A DNA stretch of 64,000 nt. Origin: Alphaproteobacteria bacterium. Lineage in GTDB: Bacteria > Pseudomonadota > Alphaproteobacteria > Rhizobiales > Xanthobacteraceae. Below, piece after piece: positions 8,099 through 16,503 of the stretch. A program made the translations under genes and the position numbers. Every line of letters starts with the position of its first letter. Position 1 is the first letter of the stretch. The notes below the pieces were generated by a model that saw nothing but the letters and a program-made list of their open reading frames with translations, was not told where the DNA came from and did no database searches. Where the stretch lies: positions 62,001 through 126,000 of the forward strand of contig VGEP01000010.1 of assembly GCA_016869215.1 (NCBI GenBank). The letters run 5' to 3'.

Positions 8099-9132
8099 GG
8101 GCCGGCGCTCCGGGATTCGGGCGCTTCGGCGGCAGGCATGGGCTCGTCCCGGATTTCGTCGGGCGCGAAGCGATACTTGGCGCTGCAGAACTCGCAGGTC
8201 ACCGAAATCGCGCCGTCCTCGACCATGTCGTCGCGGTCGTTCTGCGGAAAGCTCTTCAGCATCGCCGCCACCCCGTCGCGCGAGCACGAGCATTGCGCCG
8301 CGATCGCACTGTCGCGGAACACCCGCACGCCGCGCTCGTGGAACAGCCGGTACACCAGCCGCTCGCTCGACAGCGACGGGTCGATCAGCTCGACGTCCTC
8401 CACCGTCTCGATCAGCGAGCGGCCTTCGACCCAGGCATCGTCCTCGGCCACCTCATGCGCCGCGGTGCCCTCCGGCGCATCGCCCGGATCGAGATCGGCG
8501 ACGCGGGCTCGCTCCGGCGCCTTCGGCAGGAACTGCAGCAGCATGCCGCCGGCGCGCCAGCGGTGGCCGGCGCCCGCGGACAGTTCCTCGCCGACCGCGA
8601 GCCGCACCCGGGTCGGGATCTGCTCGGAGCGGTGAAAGTATTCGTGCGCGGCGTCCTCCAGCGATCCGCCCTCGAGCGCCACCAGGCCCTGGTAGCGGCT
8701 CATGTCCGGCCCCTGGTCGATGGTCATGGCGAGATGGCCGCGGCCCATCAGCGCCCCGGCGGAAACCGCGCCGGCGTCGATCGCGCCCGCGACGCGCTCC
8801 TTGTCGAAGCGCGCGCAGGCGCGGACCGTGCCCGGACTGCGGAAATCGACCACCAGCATCCCGACCGGCCCGTCGGTCTGGGTCTGCAGGATGAAACGGC
8901 CTTCGATCTTCAGCGCCGTGCCGAGCAGCACGGTGAGCGCCACCGCCTCGCCGAGCAGCTTCGCCACCGGCTGCGGATAATCGTGGCGCGCCAGGATTTC
9001 GTCGACCGCGGGCCCGAGCCGGACCACGCGGCCGCGCAGGTCGAGCGCGGCGATCTCGAACGGCAGCACGGTGTCGTCGGCGGAGGTCTGCGCCGGTGCG
9101 CGGACGGGAATGTCGATGCGGGGTTCGGTCAT
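8095..9132 (-). CDS. hslO: Hsp33 redox-regulated holdase chaperone
   Basis: A 345-residue cytoplasmic chaperone activated by oxidative unfolding. The zinc-binding redox switch is intact near the C-terminus: CSCS (in AAQCSCSRDG) and CEFC (in SVTCEFCSAKYRF). The N-terminal HSP33 domain (about 20-250) is complete. There is a longer than usual linker, rich in acidic residues, around residues 205-225. The start at ATG 9132 gives MTEPRIDIPV. The gene overlaps the L,D-transpeptidase gene by 4 nt. Confidence 0.92.
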   Translation of the reverse strand: MTEPRIDIPVRAPAQTSADDTVLPFEIAALDLRGRVVRLGPAVDEILARHDYPQPVAKLLGEAVALTVLLGTALKIEGRFILQTQTDGPVGMLVVDFRSPGTVRACARFDKERVAGAIDAGAVSAGALMGRGHLAMTIDQGPDMSRYQGLVALEGGSLEDAAHEYFHRSEQIPTRVRLAVGEELSAGAGHRWRAGGMLLQFLPKAPERARVADLDPGDAPEGTAAHEVAEDDAWVEGRSLIETVEDVELIDPSLSSERLVYRLFHERGVRVFRDSAIAAQCSCSRDGVAAMLKSFPQNDRDDMVEDGAISVTCEFCSAKYRFAPDEIRDEPMPAAEAPESRSAGP

Positions 9133-9304
9133 GGTTGTCCTATGTAGTGCGCGCGCAACGCGATGGCGACCCCGGTTTGCCTTCGTTCCACCGCGTGGTT
9201 TTGTCGTTCGCAGCCTCCTCGCTACAGCCAACGCTCCGCAGGGCGGGGTCTTGGATTTTCTGGGCGCCCGCATGCCCTTCGTCCCTGTTCCCTCAATCGA
9301 GGAT

Positions 9305-9433
9305 GGAGCGCCGGGAAGGCGCCCGGGGAGCTACTGACGGGAGCCCCCCGACCGGTCTGGCGCGACCGGCCGTGCGTCTGGCGCGACGCACGAGCCCCTT
9401 GGCGAAGGGGCCCTGGGCGCCTCCCGGCGCTCC
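9305..9433. repeat. Multibranched palindromic element (three hairpins inside one long stem)
   Basis: A closing stem of about 18 bp pairs 9305-9323 with 9416-9433 (one bulged base). Inside are three perfect hairpins. CCGGTC/GACCGG (9352-9369) and GTGCGTC/GACGCAC (9372-9391) both have the same loop TGGCGC. GCCCCTT/AAGGGGC (9394-9411) has loop GGCG. A fourth hairpin, GCGGCGG/CCGCCGC, follows at 9438-9461. It may be a structured RNA or a dispersed repeat. It lies about 155 nt before the yqjG-like gene. The rest of 9133-9588 holds no supported gene. Confidence 0.7.
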
Positions 9434-9527
9434 ACCCGCGGCGGCAGTATGGGACCGCCGCGCCCCGCGCCGTGCTTGCGTCCCTATAGAAGACGCCTTC
9501 AAATGCGCGAGGCGATGTTTTCCTTAT

Positions 9528-9541
9528 ATTCCTATAGGAAT
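9528..9541. promoter_or_regulatory. 14-bp perfect palindrome upstream of the hydroquinone reductase gene
   Basis: ATTCCTATAGGAAT is self-complementary and AT-rich in a GC-rich surrounding, 47 nt before the start codon at 9589. A similar half, CCTATAGAAG, occurs at 9483-9492. It could be an operator or part of the promoter. No regulator is identified. Confidence 0.35.
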
Positions 9542-9588
9542 TCTGTCAAGCGCGCAGTTCGACTTCGTGGAAGTGTCTGGAGAGAAGA

Positions 9589-10554
9589 ATGGGGCAACTC
9601 GTCGACGGCCAATGGACCGATGAAAACGTCCTGGTCCAGCACGACGCCAAGGGACTGTATTTCAAGCGGGACTCGGTGTTTCGCCATCGCATCGGCGAGC
9701 CTGAGTTCCCCGCCGAGCCCGGCCGCTATCACCTCTATTGCTCAGTCGCCTGCCCGTGGGCGCACCGCACCACGCTGATGCGGACGCTGAAGAAGCTGGA
9801 GCCGTTCGTGACGCTCACCGATACGTTCCAGGAGGAAGGCGGCCAGGGCTGGTCGTTCGGCGAGAAGGGCCATGTCGTGCCCGGCACAGATAAGCGCGTG
9901 CGCTACCTGCACGAGCTCTACACCATCGCCGATCCCGGCTGCACGACGCGCGTCACCGTGCCGACGGTGTGGGACGCCAAGACGCGGCGCATCGTCAACA
10001 ACGAGTCCTCCGAAATCATCCGCATGTTCAACACCGCGTTCGCCGGGATCGCGGAGCCTTCGCCCGACTACTATCCCGAGGCGCTGCGCTCCGAAATCGA
10101 CGCCACCAACGCGCTGGTGCTCAAGGGCGTCAACAACGCGGTCAACGGCTGCGGCTATTCGATCTCGCAGGAGGCCTACGACCTTTCGATCAAGGCGCTG
10201 TTTGGCACGCTCGACGAATTGGAGGCGCGGCTCGACCGGCAGCGCTACATCTGCGGCAACGTGCAGACCGAAACCGACTGGCGGCTGTTCCCGAGCCTGG
10301 TGCGCTTCGATCCCTGCTACTACGTCGGCTACAAGTGCAACCTGCGAAGGCTCGACGAGTATCGCAACCTGTCGAACTATCTGCGCGAGCTGTACCAGAC
10401 GCCGGGGATCGCCGGCGTGTGCGACATCGAGGGCATGAAGCGCGGCGTGTTCAGCAAGGCGGGGCCGGTCGGATCGAACGGCATCGTGCCGATCGGGCCG
10501 GCGGTGGATTATTCAAGGCCGCACGACCGGGGGCGGATTGCGAAGGCGAATTGA
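9589..10554 (+). CDS. yqjG: Glutathionyl-hydroquinone reductase (Xi-class glutathione transferase)
   Basis: A 321-residue protein reducing glutathionyl-hydroquinones with GSH in the cytoplasm. The thioredoxin-like N-domain carries the Xi-class catalytic motif CSVACPWAHRT (Cys in CPWAHR, about residue 55). The C-terminal helical domain has the conserved TETDWRLFPSLVRFDPCY and YVGYKCNLRRL segments. The start at ATG 9589 follows GGAGAG. A role in detoxifying quinone intermediates fits the aromatic-catabolism genes elsewhere in the window, but it is not linked to them by operon. Confidence 0.9.
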   Translation: MGQLVDGQWTDENVLVQHDAKGLYFKRDSVFRHRIGEPEFPAEPGRYHLYCSVACPWAHRTTLMRTLKKLEPFVTLTDTFQEEGGQGWSFGEKGHVVPGTDKRVRYLHELYTIADPGCTTRVTVPTVWDAKTRRIVNNESSEIIRMFNTAFAGIAEPSPDYYPEALRSEIDATNALVLKGVNNAVNGCGYSISQEAYDLSIKALFGTLDELEARLDRQRYICGNVQTETDWRLFPSLVRFDPCYYVGYKCNLRRLDEYRNLSNYLRELYQTPGIAGVCDIEGMKRGVFSKAGPVGSNGIVPIGPAVDYSRPHDRGRIAKAN

Positions 10555-10577
10555 CTCACCCGTGCCACGGGCCGGTT

Positions 10578-10757
10578 ACCTCCCCCTGAAAGGGGGAGGT
10601 CGCCCGCCGTAGCTCGCGAAGCGAGCGAAGGCGCGGCGGGTGGGGGTCCGCGATTTGCTCGCGAATTACGAATAGCAGCGCAGCTTGACCCCCACCCCAA
10701 CCCTCCCCCTTCAAAAGGGCGTTCACGCCCGTCTTCGACGGGCTATGGGGAGGGAGT
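10578..10757. repeat. Composite palindromic repeat region
   Basis: It starts with a perfect hairpin ACCTCCCCCT/AGGGGGAGGT (10578-10600). It continues with a CCCGCC/GGCGGG stem that encloses GCTCGC/GCGAGC. It ends with GACCCCCACCCC-type sequence and a GCCCGTC/GACGGGC hairpin around 10727-10743. The whole lies between convergent genes and resembles intergenic repeats common in Rhizobiales. The first hairpin could terminate the yqjG transcript, though no T-run is present. Confidence 0.6.
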
Positions 10758-10796
10758 CGCGCTTGCGCTCGTGGCCGCGCCGTCACTTCACATCAC

Positions 10797-11777
10797 TCAC
10801 GGCCATCTCCATCCCAGCATCGCCCGCGCCCACTCCGGCATCGGCACCACCTGCTGCACCAGCTCGGTGCTGACCGACAGCGCAATCGCGCCGGCGAGCG
10901 ATACGGCCGTCGCCGCGATCACCCGCCCGCCGAACATCTCGTGGTCCGGGTTGATGACGCGGCTGAAATAGATGCGGAACACGATCGACAGCCGCTGGAT
11001 TGGCGTCACCACCGACACCGGCGCGAGCGCCAGCGCCATGTAGCGCAGCAACTGCCCGAAGCAGACTCCGACGCCGGAGATCGTGAACCACTTCGCGGCC
11101 TCGCGGTCCTGCGCGCGCACGTGCCGCCACTGGCCCGGCAGCAGCAGCACCACGGAGAACACCAGCGCCGCGGCGGCGTAGGACACGAGGCCGCCGGCGA
11201 TGCCCGCCTGCAAGCCGCCGTTCTCGATGGCGAGACGAATGAGGATCGGGCTGACGCCGTAGCCGGTCGAGGACAGCAGCGCGAAGGTGTAGCCCTCGGC
11301 GTAGTTGGGCTGGAACAGGCGCGGCTTTGCGGGAGCGGCCTCCGGCGTCTTGCGCCGCCGCTCGTAGGTCAGCATCGGCCCGAGCACGACGAGGCCGATG
11401 CCGAGCAGGCGCAGCGGCGTCAGCTCCTCACCGAGCACGACGATCGCAAGCACCAGCGTGATCAGCAGGTTCCATTGCTGGATCGGCGCCACGAGATTGG
11501 CGCCCATGGCCTTGGAGGCGCGGTAATTGCAGTAGCGGCCCCAGACGAAATGCAGGATGCCGGCCAGCGCCAGATAAGCGAGTGCCAGTCCTGAGAAGCC
11601 CGCGAGCGCGCCGAGCGCCCCGAAAGCCACGACGAATACAACGAACAGCGGCACGCCGACCGGCACCGTGATCGACAGCGCCTGCACCACCGAGGCGGTG
11701 ATGACGCCGCGCCGCGCGGTGACGGTCTCGAAGGCGAACACCGCCGCCGACAACAGCGCGAGAAATCCTCCCAGCAC
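10797..11777 (-). CDS. DMT-superfamily (EamA-like) transporter
   Basis: A 326-residue inner-membrane protein with about ten hydrophobic segments arranged as two EamA-type halves (roughly 5-140 and 165-310), separated by a charged linker (TYERRRKTPEAAPAKPR). Such proteins export or import small metabolites; the substrate is unknown. The start is GTG at 11777 with AAGGA upstream, because a longer frame starting at 11846 would translate the palindromic repeat at 11808-11896. Confidence 0.8.
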   Translation of the reverse strand: MLGGFLALLSAAVFAFETVTARRGVITASVVQALSITVPVGVPLFVVFVVAFGALGALAGFSGLALAYLALAGILHFVWGRYCNYRASKAMGANLVAPIQQWNLLITLVLAIVVLGEELTPLRLLGIGLVVLGPMLTYERRRKTPEAAPAKPRLFQPNYAEGYTFALLSSTGYGVSPILIRLAIENGGLQAGIAGGLVSYAAAALVFSVVLLLPGQWRHVRAQDREAAKWFTISGVGVCFGQLLRYMALALAPVSVVTPIQRLSIVFRIYFSRVINPDHEMFGGRVIAATAVSLAGAIALSVSTELVQQVVPMPEWARAMLGWRWP

Positions 11778-11807
11778 GGGTGTGTCCTTAGTTCTTGCGC
11801 TGGCAGT

Positions 11808-11896
11808 GTAGCCCGCATGGAGCGAAGCGGAATGCGGGAATTTCACAACGGCCGGAGAGACCGGCCCCGGATTGCGCTTCGCTCCATCCGGGCTAC
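11808..11896. repeat. Dispersed GTAGCCCG palindrome, copy 1
   Basis: It begins GTAGCCCGCATGGAGCG and ends CGCTTCGCTCCATCCGGGCTAC, so the ends are mutually complementary over about 20 bp. It is adjacent to copy 2 at 11919-12006, forming a tandem pair between the transporter gene and argF. Confidence 0.75.
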
Positions 11897-11918
11897 GGCC
11901 TCAACGCTCTCTCAGAGT

Positions 11919-12006
11919 GTGGCCCGCATGGAGCGCAGCGAAATGCGGGAGCGGATCGCGAAGCGGCAAGACTGTCCCGGATTGCGCTTCGCTCCATCCG
12001 GGCTAC
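11919..12006. repeat. Dispersed GTAGCCCG palindrome, copy 2
   Basis: It begins GTGGCCCGCATGGAGCGCAG and ends with the same CGCTCCATCCGGGCTAC as copy 1. It ends four bases before the argF stop codon (minus strand, 12011), so it may serve as the argF 3' hairpin. Confidence 0.75.
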
Positions 12007-12010
12007 GGGC

Positions 12011-12925
12011 TCACCGCCCCGCCAGGCACCACGCCAGAATGCCCTTTTGCGCATGCAGGCGGTTCTCGGCCTCGTCGAACACCACCGACTGCGGGCCGTC
12101 CATCACCTCGTCGGTAACCTCCTCGCCGCGATGCGCCGGCAGGCAGTGCATGAACAGCGCGTCGGGCTTGGCTTTCGCCATCAGGCGGGCGTTGACCTGG
12201 TAGCGCTTGAGCAGGTTGTGGCGGCGCGCGGCCGCCTTGTCGCCCATCGACACCCAGGTGTCGGTGACGACGCAGTCGGCGCCCTTCACCGCCTCCTCCG
12301 GGTCGGTGCCGACGCGGATCGCCGCGCCGGAAGACCTGACCCAGTCGGTCAGCCACTTTTTGGGCTTCAACTCGGGCGGCGTTGCGACCCGAAGCTGGAA
12401 CGCGAACCGCTCGGCGGCGTGCATCCACGAGGCCAGCACGTTGTTGCCGTCGCCGGTCCAGGCCACGGTGCGGCCCTTGATCGAGCCGCGATGCTCCTCG
12501 AAGGTCATCACGTCCGCCATCACCTGGCAGGGATGCGAGCGGCGCGTCAGGCCGTTGATCACCGGAATGGCGGCGTGCTCGGCCAGTTCCAGCACGTGGG
12601 CGTGGTCGAGGGTGCGGATCACGATGGCGTCGACGTAGCGCGACAAGACGCGCGCGGTGTCGGCGATGGTCTCGCCGCGGCCGAGCTGCATCTCGTGGCC
12701 GGTGAGCGTGATCGACTCGCCGCCAAGCTGGCGCACGCCGACGTCGAAGGAGACGCGCGTACGGGTCGACGGCTTGTCGAAGATCATCGCCACGGTCTTG
12801 CCGGCGAGCGGGCGCGCGGCGGCCTTTCCGCCCTTCATGGCGCGGCTTGCCGCGATCATCCCGCGCAATTCGCTCGACGGAATGTCGATCAGGTCCAGGA
12901 AATGGCGGATGCCGTTGCCGCTCAC
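12011..12925 (-). CDS. argF: Ornithine carbamoyltransferase
   Basis: Converts ornithine and carbamoyl phosphate to citrulline in arginine synthesis. The 304 residues carry the hallmark motifs: STRTRVSFD (carbamoyl-phosphate site), HPCQ, and [10 protein letters not shown] near the C-terminus (catalytic Cys). The start is GTG at 12925, giving [12 protein letters not shown]. It overlaps the argD stop codon as GTGA, so argD and argF form one coupled operon. Confidence 0.94.
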   Translation of the reverse strand: MSGNGIRHFLDLIDIPSSELRGMIAASRAMKGGKAAARPLAGKTVAMIFDKPSTRTRVSFDVGVRQLGGESITLTGHEMQLGRGETIADTARVLSRYVDAIVIRTLDHAHVLELAEHAAIPVINGLTRRSHPCQVMADVMTFEEHRGSIKGRTVAWTGDGNNVLASWMHAAERFAFQLRVATPPELKPKKWLTDWVRSSGAAIRVGTDPEEAVKGADCVVTDTWVSMGDKAAARRHNLLKRYQVNARLMAKAKPDALFMHCLPAHRGEEVTDEVMDGPQSVVFDEAENRLHAQKGILAWCLAGR

Positions 12926-14130
12926 CCGGCCGCCCCCTGCTTGCGCCCCCCCTGCAGCGAGCGCTCGACCGCCGCGCAGGCGCGGTCGAGGCGTCCGACC
13001 GCATCGGCGATCTCCGCCTCGGTCACGATCAGCGGCGGCAGCAGCCGCACGACATTGTCGCCCGCACCGACGCCGAGCAGCTTCTCGGCGCGCAGCGCGT
13101 CGGTGAGGTCGCCGTTCGGCACCGCCGCGCGCAGGCCGATCAGCAGGCCCTCGCCGCGCACCTCGGCGATCACCGTGGGATGGCGGTCCTTGATCTCGGC
13201 AAGCCGCTGCTTGAACAGCCGCTCCAGATGTTTGACGCGGTCGAGAAAGCCCGGCGCCAGCACGACGTCGAGCACAGCGTTGCCCGCCGCCATGGCAAGC
13301 GGGTTGCCGCCGAAGGTGGAGCCGTGGGTGCCCGCGGTCATGCCCTTGCCTGCCTCGGCGGTTGCGAGCACCGCGCCGATCGGAAAACCCGCGCCGAGTC
13401 CCTTGGCGAGGCCCATCACGTCCGGCGTCACGCCGAGCCGCTGGTAGCCGAACATTTCGCCGAGCCGGCCGATGCCGGTCTGCACCTCGTCGAAGGCGAG
13501 CAGCAGGCCGTTCTCGTCGCAAATCTGGCGCAGCGCCTTGAAGAACGCCGGCGGCGCACTTCGAACGCCACCCTCACCCTGCACCGGCTCGACCAGGATG
13601 CCCGCGGTTTCCTTGCCGATCGCCTTCTTCGTCGCCTCGATGTCGCCGAACGGCGCCTGATCGAAGCCGTCCATCACCGGGCCGAAGCCGTCGAGGTGCT
13701 TCTTGTTCTTGGCTGCGGCGAGGGTTGCCATGGTGCGGCCGTGGAACGAGCCCTCGAAGGTGACGATGCGCCAGCGCTCGGGGTGGCCGTTCGCGGATTG
13801 GTACTTCCGCACCACCTTGATCACGCCCTCCATCGCCTCCGCGCCGGAATTGGCGAAGAACACGACGTCGGCGAAACTCGCCTTGCACAGCCGGTCAGCC
13901 AGCCGCTCGCCTTCCGGCACGCGGTAGAGGTTGGAGACGTGGATGACGCGCCTGGCCTGCTCGGTGATTGCCTCGACCACGTGCGGGTGCGCGTGGCCGA
14001 GCGCGTTGACCGCGACGCCCGAGGCGAAATCGAGATAGCGCTCGCCGGTCGTGGACACGAGCCAAGAGCCCTCGCCCCGCTCGAAGGCGAGGTCGACGCG
14101 CGCATAGGCGGGCATGAGATGCGATGTCAC
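12922..14130 (-). CDS. argD: Acetylornithine aminotransferase
   Basis: A PLP-dependent class-III aminotransferase acting on N-acetylglutamate semialdehyde in arginine synthesis. The fold is complete at 402 residues: [13 protein letters not shown], the PLP-contact segment [15 protein letters not shown], and the Schiff-base lysine in [18 protein letters not shown] at 14130 ([21 protein letters not shown]) is chosen by comparison with the family N-terminus; ATG 14115 is possible. A much longer frame upstream would run through the argD/gcrA intergenic region and is rejected. Confidence 0.92.
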   Translation of the reverse strand: MTSHLMPAYARVDLAFERGEGSWLVSTTGERYLDFASGVAVNALGHAHPHVVEAITEQARRVIHVSNLYRVPEGERLADRLCKASFADVVFFANSGAEAMEGVIKVVRKYQSANGHPERWRIVTFEGSFHGRTMATLAAAKNKKHLDGFGPVMDGFDQAPFGDIEATKKAIGKETAGILVEPVQGEGGVRSAPPAFFKALRQICDENGLLLAFDEVQTGIGRLGEMFGYQRLGVTPDVMGLAKGLGAGFPIGAVLATAEAGKGMTAGTHGSTFGGNPLAMAAGNAVLDVVLAPGFLDRVKHLERLFKQRLAEIKDRHPTVIAEVRGEGLLIGLRAAVPNGDLTDALRAEKLLGVGAGDNVVRLLPPLIVTEAEIADAVGRLDRACAAVERSLQGGRKQGAAG

Positions 14131-14515
14131 GAGCGACCACCGGGTGCTGAAGGTGCCGAATGTGCCGAAATGAATCGTGCCGCCTCGCCGGGCGGCACGT
14201 TTGAATATCTTATTTTTCGGACGTTCGGGCGTCAACTTGACGGCGGAAGCCGTCCGGGCGAGCTCGGCCAGAGGCCGACTCAGCTGAGGAGACTCGATTG
14301 TCGTGAAAATGCAACAAGAACTGTGGACGTGAGTCGGCCCGACTCTTGCGCCTGAGTCTCGCCATATTGTAGCGTCATCGCCGTCCAATACGACATGTCG
14401 TAGCGGACAGTTCCCTGTGTTGATTGCGTGAGCATGCTCAGACCGGCCCCTTGGCCGGGCTGCGGGGACGGATTCTGCCGGGGCCCCCGGCGCTTCCGCG
14501 GAGGGGAGAAGGCTC
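14131..14515. other. Divergent argD-gcrA intergenic region with seven GANTC sites
   Basis: No gene is seen. GANTC (the CcrM methylation sequence of alphaproteobacteria) occurs at 14172, 14277, 14291, 14331, 14341, 14354 and 14471. Several short hairpins (for example CCGGCC/GGCCGG near 14443-14458) lie in the gcrA leader. Confidence 0.6.
14277..14358. promoter_or_regulatory. Cluster of five GANTC (CcrM) sites upstream of gcrA
   Basis: GACTC, GACTC, GAGTC, GACTC and GAGTC occur within 82 bp. GcrA acts at promoters holding methylated GANTC sites, so this cluster suggests methylation-dependent, cell-cycle-timed transcription of gcrA itself, or of argD on the other strand. Confidence 0.6.
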
Positions 14516-15025
14516 ATGACGTGGACCGACGAGCGGGTTGAGCTTCTCAAGAAGCTTTGGGCGGACGGCCTGTCCGCCAGCCAGATCGCCGGTGAGCTGG
14601 GCGGGATCACGCGCAATGCGGTGATCGGCAAGGTGCACCGCCTCGGCCTGTCGGGCCGCGCCAAGTCGCCGTCGTCCTCGGCGCCGCGGGCGCGCAAGCC
14701 GCGATCCCACATCATGCGGGTCAACCGCCCCTCGATGCGCGGCAACACCGCGCTGGCGCTGGCCTACGAATTCGAGCCCGAGCCTGAGCCGGAGCTGATC
14801 GAGAACATCATCCCGATCGGGCAGCGCCGCACGCTCCTGGAGCTCAACGAGGATACCTGCCGCTGGCCGATCGGCGATCCGGCAACGCCGGAGTTTTTCT
14901 TCTGCGGCGGCAAGCCGATCCCCAGCCTGCCCTACTGCCACTATCACTCACGCGTCGCCTATCAGCCCGCCGAGCAGCGCCGACGCGACCGCCGTCCGCC
15001 CGGCCCGCCGTTCCGGCAGGGATAA
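14516..15025 (+). CDS. gcrA: Cell-cycle regulator GcrA
   Basis: A 169-residue regulator that works with sigma-70 RNA polymerase at methylated GANTC promoters. The N-terminal helix-turn-helix is diagnostic (MTWTDERVELLKKLWADGLS then RNAVIGKVHRLGLSGR). A variable basic/proline linker follows. The conserved C-terminal region LELNEDTCRWPIGDPATPEFFFCGG binds the sigma factor in the family. The start at ATG 14516 follows GGAGGGGAGAAGG. It converges with phoB, with 17 nt between the stops. Confidence 0.96.
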   Translation: MTWTDERVELLKKLWADGLSASQIAGELGGITRNAVIGKVHRLGLSGRAKSPSSSAPRARKPRSHIMRVNRPSMRGNTALALAYEFEPEPEPELIENIIPIGQRRTLLELNEDTCRWPIGDPATPEFFFCGGKPIPSLPYCHYHSRVAYQPAEQRRRDRRPPGPPFRQG

Positions 15026-15042
15026 GTTACGGCAACCGGCGG

Positions 15043-15747
15043 CTAAGCCGCGCTTCTTCCGAAGCGATCGTCGAGAGCGTAACCCGCGCCGCGCACGGTG
15101 CGGATCGGATCGATCTCGCGGCCGCGGTTGAGCGCCTTGCGCAACCGGCCGACGTGAACGTCCACGGTGCGCTCGTCGATATAGACCTCCGAGCCCCACA
15201 CGCCGTCGAGCAATTGCTCGCGCGAGAACACCCGGCCTGGCCGCTCCATCAGGAACTCCAGCAGCTTGAACTCGGTCGGCCCGAGCGGCACCTCGCGGCC
15301 CGCGCGCGACACGCGTTTCTTCTCGCGGTCGAGCTCGATATCGCCGTAGCTCAACACGTCGGCGACGCGGCCGGGGCTGGAACGCCGCAGCAGCGCGCGC
15401 ACGCGCGCGATCAGTTCCGGCACCGAGAATGGCTTGACCACGTAGTCGTCGGCACCGGTGGCGAGCCCGCGGATGCGCTCGCTCTCCTCGCCGCGCGCGG
15501 TCAGCATGATGATCGGCAGGGTCTTGGTTTCCGGCCGGGTCCGCAGCCGCCGGCACAATTCGATGCCGGACAGGCCCGGTAGCATCCAGTCGAGCACCAC
15601 GAGGTCGGGGGTCTCCTCGCGCAACCTTGTGTCGGCGTCGTCGCCGCGGTCGACGGTCTGCACCTCGTAGCCTTCGGCCTCGAGGTTGTAGCGCAGGAGC
15701 AGCGCCAGCGGCTCCTCGTCCTCGACGATCAGGATGCGTGCGCTCAT
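15043..15747 (-). CDS. phoB: Phosphate regulon response regulator PhoB
   Basis: A 234-residue OmpR-family regulator. The receiver domain (about 1-120) has the acidic pocket (VEDEE), phosphoacceptor D53 (VVLDWMLPG) and the conserved Lys (VVKPF). The winged-helix domain (about 130-230) ends in RTVDVHVGRLRKAL...RTVRGAGYAL. It activates Pho-box promoters such as the one at 21631-21659. It is the last gene of the phoR-pst-phoU-phoB locus. Confidence 0.96.
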   Translation of the reverse strand: MSARILIVEDEEPLALLLRYNLEAEGYEVQTVDRGDDADTRLREETPDLVVLDWMLPGLSGIELCRRLRTRPETKTLPIIMLTARGEESERIRGLATGADDYVVKPFSVPELIARVRALLRRSSPGRVADVLSYGDIELDREKKRVSRAGREVPLGPTEFKLLEFLMERPGRVFSREQLLDGVWGSEVYIDERTVDVHVGRLRKALNRGREIDPIRTVRGAGYALDDRFGRSAA

Positions 15748-15769
15748 CGTTCCGTATCCCCGAGGCCCC

Positions 15770-16492
15770 TCACGACACCGGCACGCCGGCGAACGCCTTG
15801 GTGTCGTCGCCCTTCGGCCGCTGATCGGCGATCTGGCGGCCCTCGATCATGTAGTGCACGGTTTCCGCGATGTTGGTCGCGTGATCGCCCATGCGCTCGA
15901 TGTTCTTGGCGCAGAACATCAGGTGAATACAGAACGTGATATTGCGCGGATCCTCCATCATATAGGTCAGGAGCTCGCGGAACAGCGAGGTGCAGAGCGC
16001 GTCCACCTGCTCGTCGGCCTTCCAGACCGACAGGGCCGCCGGCAGATCGCGGCTGGCGTAGGCGTCCAGCACCCGCTTGAGCTGGTCCAGCACCATCGAT
16101 GCCATGTGCTCGACGCCGCGAATCAGTTTCTGCGGATGAAAGTCGCCCGAGAGCGCGCTGACGCGCTTACCGATATTCTTGGCCAGGTCGCCGATCCGCT
16201 CCAGGTCGTTGGCGACCCGCAGCGCCGCGACCACCTCGCGCAGGTCCACCGCCATCGGCTGGCGGCGCGCGATGGTCAGGATCGCCTTCTCCTCGATCTC
16301 GCGCTGCAGAGCGTCGATCGCCGGATCGGACGCCACCACGCGCTTGGCGAGGTCTGCGTCGCGCCTGGTCAGCGCCTGGATCGCGTCGGAAAACTCGCGC
16401 TCGGCGAGCCCGCCCATTTCGGCGACTTTGCTGGTCAATTCCTGCAAGTCGGCGTCGAAGGCCTTTGCGATGTGTTCGGTCATGACGGTCAT
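15770..16492 (-). CDS. phoU: Phosphate signalling protein PhoU
   Basis: A 240-residue all-helical protein that transmits Pst transporter status to PhoR. Two symmetric PhoU repeats are visible with the metal-binding E/DxxxD motifs DLERIGDLAKNI and NIERMGDHATNI. The start at ATG 16492 (MTVMTEH) has an alternative Met three codons in. It lies 11 nt after pstB. Confidence 0.95.
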   Translation of the reverse strand: MTVMTEHIAKAFDADLQELTSKVAEMGGLAEREFSDAIQALTRRDADLAKRVVASDPAIDALQREIEEKAILTIARRQPMAVDLREVVAALRVANDLERIGDLAKNIGKRVSALSGDFHPQKLIRGVEHMASMVLDQLKRVLDAYASRDLPAALSVWKADEQVDALCTSLFRELLTYMMEDPRNITFCIHLMFCAKNIERMGDHATNIAETVHYMIEGRQIADQRPKGDDTKAFAGVPVS

Positions 16493-16503
16493 GGTTCGAA
16501 TCC

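Noticed and set aside
9096..9623. Plus-strand frames through the multibranched element
   Set aside because: Their codons only reflect the palindromic repeat; no start or ribosome site is convincing.
11817..12203. Frames beginning MERSG/MERSE with LHPGYG-like peptides
   Set aside because: These peptides are translations of the GTAGCCCG palindrome family and recur at each copy.
14131..14748. Long N-terminal extension of ArgD
   Set aside because: It would read through the gcrA promoter and its GANTC cluster, and the family N-terminus starts at 14130.
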